A stretch of 64,000 nt of DNA, from assembly GCA_029204225.1 (NCBI GenBank), contig CM055097.1, positions 53,621,592 to 53,685,591 of the forward strand. The letters are read 5' to 3'. Under the pieces are notes generated by a model. The model saw nothing but the letters and a program-made list of their open reading frames with translations, searched no databases and was not told where the DNA came from. The stretch's first letter is position 1, and every line of letters begins with the position of its first letter. A program made the translations under genes and the position numbers. Source of the stretch: Diphasiastrum complanatum. Its lineage: Eukaryota; Streptophyta; Lycopodiopsida; Lycopodiales; Lycopodiaceae. This document shows, in pieces, positions 56,001 through 64,000 of the stretch.

Positions 56001-56546
56001 TTCGGTTACAAGCCAAGCTGTATGAATTAATGACTTGTAATTAATTGAAGATATTTTGTATAAGGCTATTTCAGTTTATTTCTTTGATGTAGTTCCAACA
56101 CACCCTTGCCCAAAGTTTGCAACAATGTGCTAAAAAATTTAGGGAGTCATCACTGTTAGGTGATGCCAGGAGAATTTTCGAGAAAACGGAAAAATTGTCC
56201 CACAGGAGCTTCACACATTTTTATTTGCTTATCTTAACCAAAAAATAACGTTCAGTTAAGAATCATTGTGGGTATAATTTCTCTAATAAAGCAATGTCCA
56301 AAAACGTAGTTTTTAACAGACCATAACGTGCTTATTAAAAATTATACCAATGAACAATGCAAATGGATTGAAAAAGCGATAACTTGTCGAAAACCCTTTA
56401 CGTGCATCAAATTAGTTCATTTGATTGACCCATTATATTCAACAACAAAAAATTTAACTGCATTAGTAAAATTATAGTCCGTAATGCCTATAAGTAGCCC
56501 ATGGAACTTGAAAAAAACATAAAAAACCATACTTAATGACTCCAAG

Positions 56547-56568
56547 CCCCCCCCCCCTCCCCCCTTCT
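56547..56568. repeat. Poly-C run
   Basis: Runs of nine and six C close together, next to the (GA) tract. Confidence 0.8.
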
Positions 56569-56609
56569 TTCCCTCCAAAAGAGAGGGCTCGGGCTCCTGC
56601 TGGTTGCGA

Positions 56610-57164
<555 letters not shown>

Positions 57165-58162
57165 TGTGAATCATATAGAAATCGCCATGCAAAATCTGTA
57201 AGAAACACCAACACTCACAACAAGAAATTAGTACACACCAAACAAAATCCCACTGTTATGTAAAAAACAAGAAGCCACAATAAAAATCCAACATAGCTTC
57301 AAATTGAAACCGTTGCTTCCACAAAAGTGCTCTAAGCAAAGTAAGCCTCCAAGCTATGGATCAATCTCAAAGAGGAATGAGGCATCACACCAGCAGCATA
57401 TGGCTACTAGTCTCACAGTCAACGATCTGTGAATTTCACACGTGTGGAGTGTCCACCACATGTGATTATGATCTCCTAAGGTGTGTAGATGCACAATGAT
57501 CAAGACTAGATTGAGATTCAAGATCTATCTTCAACTCAATGGCAAAAACACACTACTACATGCATTAACTCACTTCCAAAGTACATACACACGTGTGAGA
57601 AGTGTTCCAAAATAAAACGAAGTAAAAACAAGCTGCTCTCCTCAGGTAGAGAGAGAATCCTACCAATAGCTCTCAGGTAGAGAGAGAATGCTAGAAAACA
57701 CTTAGACTCAAAAATCCACTTGATCTCCAAATTACTTAGCACAAAATGAGAAGTACAATGACACTAGTAGATCCACGAGCTAATCCAAGCTTAAACATGA
57801 TTGGACCACACATTTACAACCTCTTAATTATATTGGACCATTAATCCATTCACCTCTTGATTCTATTGGACCATTCTCAAGCATTATCTAAAATCCTATT
57901 GGACCATTGATGGTTCCACCTCTAAATCCTATTGGACCTCTTGAACTTCATCAAACTAAATCACAACACTTGTCAACACTCTATTTAGCTCGAGTTTTAC
58001 CTCCTACACTACTTTGGCTCAATAGTGGCATTACATGTGGAATTGATCAATTTGCCATCTATGCCAAATTTGACCCTATCATCATTCTACACCAAGATGC
58101 TTGACATAGAAAAATGTAAGACCCCCACATCTAACATAGATAACCTTTTTGCATTTTTCACA
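57165..58162 (-). repeat. Probable 3' LTR of copia A
   Basis: On the - strand it starts TGTGAAAAATGC just after the A RNase H stop (LNLQ) and could end ATGATTCACA, giving matching TGTGAA/TTCACA ends. No second copy exists to confirm the limits; the 57165 edge is a guess. Confidence 0.5.
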
Positions 58163-58179
58163 GGATCCACTAGTAAGTT

Positions 58180-58690
58180 ATCTATTGAAGATTAAGCATT
58201 GATATTGATATAACTCCAAGATGAGATTTATGCTTGCTCAAAGGCTTGGTGAGTAGATCGGCAATACTAGAGGATGTGTTGACATGCTCCAAATAGATTT
58301 CTTCTCCAATAAGCTTTTGTCTCACAAAGTGGTGTGCCACTTCTATGTGCTTGCTCCTTGCATGAAATCTGGAATTATTGGCAAGAGCTTGGGCCGAGAT
58401 ATTATCACACTTGATCATTGGTAGATCATGTTCCTTGATGCACTTTAGCTCCAATAACAATCTTGATCCAAAGCACTTCTTTGGTAGTTGTGGTGAGTGC
58501 TTTGTACTCGGCCTCACATGAAGAAAGAGATATAGTAGCTTGATTTTTGGAAGCCAAGATATTAGATTGCCTCCAAGAAATATAGTGTATGCACTTATGG
58601 ACTTTCAATCCATCTTATCACTTGCAAAGTCTGAAGCCGAGTAGCCAACAATGGATAAATCTTCACTTCTATAAAGTAGGCCATAATCAC
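58180..58690 (-). pseudogene. Copia A RNase H, second half
   Basis: On the - strand: GLLYRSEDLSIVGYSASDFA, then a stop, then (frame change) KNQATISLSSCEAEYKALTT, CDNISAQALANNSRFHARSK and HIEVAHHFVRQKLIGEEIYL. These match copia 1 RNase H (SSSEAEYKAL; DNLSAQSLASNPVFHARSKH). The first half is absent because the B block lies directly upstream at 58691. Confidence 0.85.
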
Positions 58691-59695
58691 TGATGCGAAA
58701 AAAATGCACTCAGAAAATGAAAATTTTAGCTAGAACTCTGATGACAAACTGATAAAAATAAATTTCGAACGATTCGCAAAACTCAAATTATTTTTGTTCG
58801 AGTTGGATCAATCACAACGAAACGAAACGAGACGAAATATGGAAGAAAACAAAACGAAGTGAAGCGAAGCGAAACTCAAATGAGCTCTGACATTGATTCA
58901 TGCTGGAAGCAAAGAGATCGCGAAACGACACGAAATGAAACGAAACGAAGCGAAAGAGTTCACGACAAGATCAATCAGGCTCTGCAACGAGACAAGACGA
59001 GACGAAACAAGACGAAACGAAACTTAGATGAGCTCTGTAATTGATTTACCCTTATAGCCAAGTGATGGTGAAGCAGACAAAACACGAAGCGAAAGGAATC
59101 GCGAACAAGATCAGTTCGTCAAGAATTCAGATATGATCGCTGGTCACTGCCGGCTATATCATTCCTACAATCCTTCAAAGAGTAGTCAGACACTGGTGAT
59201 CTACGTTAACAAATTAATATAGCATTCAACAAGAACAAACCAAAGTGTGAAACTAAATGAGCAAGTGAATCAGACACACAAATAGTAACAGACGAATTTA
59301 TATTCAAGATCATACAATCATACAGATTAATAATGTGCACAACAGCTACAAAATCATTTATTAATTTTCTGATTCTTCAAGCACTGCATGACAGATTCAC
59401 GCAGATTCACGCAGTGCGTTGGCGTGAGAGAAATACAGTTCTCTCACGAATCGTGTCTCGCTTACTAGCAGACTTCTGGATCTACAGATCCTCTTGAGAA
59501 TTGTCTCGCACGCAGGCGGACTTGTATTCTGTATTTTTTGTCTTCTGACTTCTTGTCTTGCTTACTAGCATTACTACATTATGCATCAAAACAGAAAGCA
59601 TATATAGTTTGCGAACTTTTTCGTGTCGCGTCGTGTAACTTACAGATTAGAAAAGATTAAACATCTACAACTAATTGCGAATTACAAGAGTGGCA
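58691..59695 (-). repeat. Probable LTR of copia B, with CGAAA pentamer arrays
   Basis: Bounded by TGATGCG on the left and tggca on the right in + sense, so the element sense reads TGCCACTC…CGCATCA. It lies between the end of B RNase H and resumed A RNase H. It contains two related blocks of degenerate (ACGAA)n / (CGAAG)n repeats (about 58800-58870 and 58920-59025), each followed by a phrase like 'gatgagctctg…attgatt'. No typical purine tract precedes it, so the edges are tentative. Confidence 0.5.
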
Positions 59696-59697
59696 GA

Positions 59698-61110
59698 TTA
59701 GCCACGATCTAGAATACCATAATATTTGATCAAATGTCTGTACCCCTTGGTACTTGACTGATCTTCTTGGTTGTTTGTGGAGCACGACTTATTTCGGTTT
59801 TTGTCGTGTCGTGTCTTGTCATCTTTTGTCAAAATTTCAAGATTGAAAGCTAGCAAAGCTTTGGCATTAGAAACATTTTGTTTCTTCAGCTCTCTCTCAA
59901 AGCATGATAGCTTGACGACTTCAAGACTGCTCCTCTGTCTCTCGAATAGACCTTTGTCTAAGGTCTTTTTGAAAATGTCAACAACCATGTCTTTTGTTCC
60001 AATGAAGGTGGTCTGCAGCATCTTCTTACCAATCAGATCTCTAATCAAGTGGTACTTGATCGCAATGTGTTTTGTCCTTGAGTGAAACACAGGGCCTTTC
60101 GTCAGATGTATTGTAGATATGTTATCCATCTGCAAAACCAGAGGTTCGTTCCTCATTTCGCCCAATTCCTCCAGGAATTGTTTGAGCCAAATTATCTCAT
60201 TGGCCATCTTTGCTGTTGCAATATACTCTGCCTTGCAGGATGACTGAGCCACAATGGTCTACTTCTTGCTGACCCAGAGAATTGCCGCTCCTTACACGAT
60301 GGTGCATCCTCCTGAGACACTTTTGCAGTCGTCCTTGAGAGATGCCCAACTAGCATCACTGTAGGAAAGCATCTGGAATCCTGCATCACGACAATAACAC
60401 AAACCATAATTCTTTGTTAGTTGAAGATATTGCAAAATTTGTTTTGCAATCTTCCAATGTGTCGAGCTTGGATTCGTGCAGAATTTGCTCATCATGAACA
60501 CTGCATAAGCAATGTTAGGATGTGTGTTATCTGCAAGGTACATCAGCGATCTTATCAGTTTCTTATAAGGTGTGAGCTTCATCAATTCTCTCTCTTCGTC
60601 AGTCCTCGAACAATTTTCGTTCGTCAGTACTGTTCCTGCAAGCATTGGAGTATTCGCTCCTTTGCAATTTAGCATCCCAAAATTCTCCAGGATTTTCTGG
60701 GTGTATCTGGACTGATGAAGGTACAACTTACCTCCCTCATAGTCCCTGTCAATCTGCAAGCCAAGGTAACACCTGGCTTCTCCCAGATCTACAATCTCGA
60801 ATGTTTCAAGATGTCATTCTTCACTTCGCCAATCAGCTTCTCACTCTTGCAGAGTATCAGAGTGTCGTCCACATACACAACCACAATGATGATCTTTCCA
60901 TCTATAATTCTTACATACACATTGGAATCAGCCATAAGTGGCATGAATCCTAAGGATTTCAGGGCTTGACCTTTCTTCTTGTACCATTGTCGAGCTGATT
61001 GCTTCAAACCATAGATACTCCAATGCATTCTGCATGCATAATCAGGAAGTGAATTCGAGACATAACTTGGGGGTTGATCCATGTAGACCTCTAGTTTGAT
61101 CTCCTTGGAA
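59698..61110 (-). pseudogene. Copia B reverse transcriptase-RNase H, frame-shifted
   Basis: On the - strand: EIKLEVYMDQPPSYVSN, SIYGLKQSARQWYKK, and IIVVVYVDDTLILCKSEK (YVDD intact, near 60880). A frameshift near 60800 leads to LQIDRDYEGGKLYLHQSRYT, NTPMLAGTVL and DASWASLKDDCKSVSGG. After another break RNase H ends with SSCKAEYIATAKMANEIIWL and KHIAIKYHLIRDLI. The last 60 codons include an unusual KDDKTRHDKNRNKS stretch encoded by gacaaga/cacgaca pentamers like those in the neighbouring LTR. Sequence differs clearly from copia 1, 2 and A. Confidence 0.85.
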
Positions 61111-61470
61111 AATGACTTTGGCAAGCCAAAAGCTTTGGGTTCTTTGATCATAGAGAGCATGGATTTGTAGTTGGGATGTCCCAACCTCCTATGCCATAAC
61201 TCCTCCATAGATAGCTTGTTCACAAGAGCAACATTACAAGCATTTACTTCTCTTGGATCTAGTTTATAGATGCCTCCAAATCTAGATCCTAGTGCAAGTA
61301 TGTCATCATTCTTTTTGATAGTACAAGTATCAACATAAAATTTCACATCAAGGCCATTATCAAGCAATTGGCCAACACTAATAAGATTCTTTGTAAGCTT
61401 AGGTACAAAAAGTACTTTAGTAAGAGAAAGAACTTTAGAAGATGCAAGCTTTAAGAGAATATTCCCAATT
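61110..61470 (-). pseudogene. Copia A pre-integrase region
   Basis: Continues the A gag-protease frame after one TAA at 61473. It reads LLDNGLDVKFYVDTCTIKKN and WHRRLGHPNYKSMLSMIKE, the GAG-pre-integrase zinc region (HxxxxH part). It stops at FGLPKSFSK, where family B RT begins in the same frame. Confidence 0.75.
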
Positions 61471-61472
61471 CC

Positions 61473-62534
61473 TTAAATTGGACATTCATAATCATTTGTA
61501 GTGTATATTGATTTCTTGGCTCTATCATAAGGTGTAATTGAAGAGAAAGAGTCCTTGGAGCTACACATATGTGAAGAGGCTCCACTATCAATATACCATA
61601 ATCCATCCTTCTTGAAAGGAGAGGATGAGAAGCTAGAAACCGTAAGAGATTCCTCTCCATCACTTGCAATAGTGTCTTCTTTCTCATTGGTGATGTTGGC
61701 TTGCTTGAGTTGATTCTTCTTCTTGAGCAATTGGTGGCATGATGGCCTTTCAAAGAACTTGATCTTCTTCTTCTTGGGCTTAGATATAGAAGAACTCAAG
61801 GAGTCATCCTCCTCCTCATCTTTGTCTTTGGCTTTGGCTTTGTCCTTGCTTGAGGATTGTTGATATTGGCTCTTGCTCCTCCCTTTGTGCTTGCCCTTGA
61901 CAAATAAAGCTTTGCCATCATTATGATTGAGAGAAAGCTTGTCCATCCTTAAGAGTTTGTACTCTTGTCTTGATTCTTCAGAAATAAGCACACTTTGAAG
62001 AGCCTCCAAGCTTGGTAGCTCCTTTTTAATGGCATCGGATTGGACAAGGTTGTCAAATTCATTTCTCAAGCCATTGAGAATGACTTGGACTAGCTCACTT
62101 TGATTGATAGAATCACCAATGCATGCAAGCTCCCTATGAATATCCTTGACTCTCAAAACATAATTAGATGCACTCTCATCACTCTTTTGACTACTTTGAA
62201 AGATTTGATTTCTAAGAGTGAGAAGCCTAGAGGTGTTCTTAGCCTCATAGATAGTCTTGAGACAATCCCAAGCTTCTTTGGCTGTAGTGAAAGTACCTAT
62301 CTCCCTCAATATCTCATTAGAGACATTCATCTTAATGTAGTGGAGAGCCATCCTAGCTCTCTTCTTGTATTTTTGAACCTCTTGAAGAACTTGAGGCTCT
62401 TCTTCAAGGCCAAGAACAATGTCTATCACATCTTGAGATATCAAGATGGACTCCATCCTCAACTTCCATATTGAATAATTGGAATTGGACAATCTCTCAC
62501 TTGGTTCCAACAAGAATGAACCCATTGCAGCCAT
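61473..62534 (-). CDS. Copia A gag-protease ORF, 353 aa
   Basis: Starts MAAMGSFLLEPSERLSNSNY, followed by WKLRMESILISQDVIDIVLG. This is the same Gag family as copia 1 and 2 (compare YDKRAKKALHMIKMNV with YKKRARMALHYIKMNV). The zinc knuckle is lost in this frame: the expected CFYC is absent and a KGHHATNC half survives in another frame, pointing to a small deletion or frameshift near 61755. The protease reads LWYIDSGASSHM with DSG intact. A TAA at 61473 ends the ORF within what should be continuous gag-pol. Probably not functional alone. Confidence 0.8.
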   Translation of the reverse strand: MAAMGSFLLEPSERLSNSNYSIWKLRMESILISQDVIDIVLGLEEEPQVLQEVQKYKKRARMALHYIKMNVSNEILREIGTFTTAKEAWDCLKTIYEAKNTSRLLTLRNQIFQSSQKSDESASNYVLRVKDIHRELACIGDSINQSELVQVILNGLRNEFDNLVQSDAIKKELPSLEALQSVLISEESRQEYKLLRMDKLSLNHNDGKALFVKGKHKGRSKSQYQQSSSKDKAKAKDKDEEEDDSLSSSISKPKKKKIKFFERPSCHQLLKKKNQLKQANITNEKEDTIASDGEESLTVSSFSSSPFKKDGLWYIDSGASSHMCSSKDSFSSITPYDRAKKSIYTTNDYECPI

Positions 62535-62870
62535 CTAAAGTGAAATGATCTCAAATGATGAACAAAAAATGATGCTACACACTCACAAAAGGATCCAATA
62601 ATGATGTGCTATCACCTCCTATGCAAGGTCTTGCAACAAACTGTGAGATGATTCTCACTAGCTATTCCAATCTCTCCAAAACTAGATCTACTTCACATCA
62701 AATGATGGAGTATAGACAAAGTTAGGATCAAATACTCTTAGCACATGTGAAATACACTAAGAAACCAAATTTGACTCAAATACAATGATATTGCATGAAA
62801 CAAAATGGCTAAGTTCTCAAGACAGTGCCTAGATCACATATAGATACTCTGAAAATCTATGGAAAAACAC
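62535..62870 (-). other. Copia A leader
   Basis: Untranslated leader before the A gag. No primer-binding site or LTR remains, so A is truncated at its 5' end. Confidence 0.45.
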
Positions 62871-62879
62871 AGTGAAACC

Positions 62880-64000
62880 TAAGAATGACTTAAGTTCACG
62901 AACCGTTTGAGGGACTGACCATTCAACTACCATCTTCACCATCTCCTGGTCAATCTTGATTCCAAAAGAGGTGATCTTATGACCAAGGTAAAGAAGTTCC
63001 TATTTAAAGAATTTGCACTTTGATTCCTTTGTGTAAAGCTTATCTTGTCTTAAGATACATAAGATAATATGGAGATGCTTAGCATGCTCTTTGAGTGTTC
63101 TACTGTAGATCAAAATATCGTCCATAAACGCTACCACAAACTTTTTCAAATATGGACAAAATAAATCATTCATCATTTGCTAGAAAGTTGTCGGAGCATT
63201 GGTTAAACCAAAGGGAAAAACTAGAAACTCGTAGTGGCCAAACCTTGTCCTAAAGTGGTCTTAGATACATCTTCCGAATGTATCCTGATATGATGGTATC
63301 CCGTACGTAGATCAATTTTTGTGAAGTATTTAGCTCCATTTAACCGATCTATGAGATCATCCATCCTAGACAACGTGTATTTATTTTTTATAGTAAGTTT
63401 GTTCAGACCCTTGTAATCTACACATAGCCGGAAAAACCCATCTTTCTTACTCTTAAAAAGGACGAGTGCTCCCCATGGAAACCTACTTGGTCTGATGTGC
63501 CCCATCCTGAGATATTCCTCGATTTGCCTAGCCACTTCCTCTTCTTCCTTTTGATTAAATCTATAAAGTTGTCTGAGAATGGACGACTATCGAGCAATAG
63601 ATATATCTTATGGTCCACCGACCGAGCGGGAGGTAGTCCGTAAGGTAGTTGTTTCGAAAGAACTTCACCAAATTCTTGTTTTAAATCTTGCAGTAATTGT
63701 CGCTCCTGATGCAAATTTTTGGTGTTAAAACATGAAAACATATTCACATAACCAACATCACAATGCATACAAATTTTAAAACCAAATAAAAGAGTTCATA
63801 ATCAAAATCATCATGAAGTTTTTCTATTAACTTAGCCGAGGAAATCATCGGCGATGGCAATACATCAGTCTCTCCAGAAATAGAGACTATTTGATCAAAC
63901 TTATTTTTAAATACCAAAGTATGGTTTTTGAAATATGTTGCTAATGAATCATATTTATCGAAAAAAGACTACATCTATCTAGATTCATGACATGGAAGTC
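62880..64000 (-). pseudogene. Ty3/gypsy reverse transcriptase, runs off the window
   Basis: On the - strand from the window end: protease-RT linker (VLPSPMISSAKLIEKL, then LPYGLPPARSVDHKIYLLL), then [49 protein letters not shown], a frame change near 63240, [35 protein letters not shown] (catalytic DD), and KITSFGIKIDQEMVK, ending REL KSFLGF near 62880, where it is cut by the copia A leader. A stop (before QMMNDLF) and the frame change show decay. The upstream part lies beyond 64000. Confidence 0.88.

Larger units (their letters stand above)
57165..62870 (-). mobile_element. Chimeric copia: element A carrying a block of element B
   Basis: On the - strand: leader and gag-protease of family A (62870-61473), family A pre-integrase (to about 61140), then RT-RNase H of a different copia family B (61110-59698) and a probable B LTR (58691-59695), then the second half of A RNase H (58690-58180) and an A LTR (57165-58162). 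A's own integrase and RT are missing. The right edge cuts a gypsy polymerase frame near 62875. No 5' LTR or primer site is left on A. Confidence 0.7.

Overview
The window looks like nuclear DNA of a land plant with a large, repeat-rich genome. Two plant-type genes are readable: a profilin (17304-22956, 3 exons, 132 codons plus stop) and a group A MAP kinase kinase of the MKK6 type (35312-49593, 8 exons, 346 codons plus stop). Both are on the + strand with GT-AG introns, some very long (3.6 kb and 6.9 kb) and filled with transposon debris. I cannot name the species. Long introns and a rather divergent profilin would suit a fern, gymnosperm or another non-model plant, but this is inference.

Layout. 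1-4450: AT-rich DNA with a 108-bp tandem repeat and degenerate copia and gypsy gag pieces. 4458-10318: a complete Ty1/copia element (653-bp LTRs that look identical, one 1316-codon gag-pol ORF, TSD cttta). It is inserted into a decayed gene of unknown family on the - strand (4260-4457 plus 10319-12223). 11014-17300: tRNA-related mini-repeats, a 42-bp tandem repeat and otherwise unassigned DNA. 17304-22956: profilin, with a rotted gypsy element in intron 1. 24190-26656: a pair of 1-kb direct repeats. 26657-33193: gypsy gag remnant split by a second copia element (27311-32759, TSD tccga) whose gag-protease is readable but whose pol is scrambled.

35312-49593: MKK6-like gene. Intron 2 holds a ~230-bp tandem repeat, a LINE fragment split by a 230-bp hAT-like MITE, and a gypsy remnant. 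49600-57160: unassigned DNA with decayed coding stretches and a 100-bp (GA) tract. 57165-62870: a chimeric copia on the - strand in which RT-RNase H and an LTR of a second family sit inside the first. 62880-64000: gypsy polymerase on the - strand, running off the window.

The most interesting structures are: (i) the MITE, with an 8-bp TSD validated by the interrupted LINE reading frame, built from one repeated palindrome (GGTTCGAACC), and a related partial copy with a different palindrome; (ii) a 75-81-bp tRNA-like mobile sequence present three times, two copies with clear TSDs of 10 and 17 bp; (iii) the unknown split gene family interrupted by the young copia.
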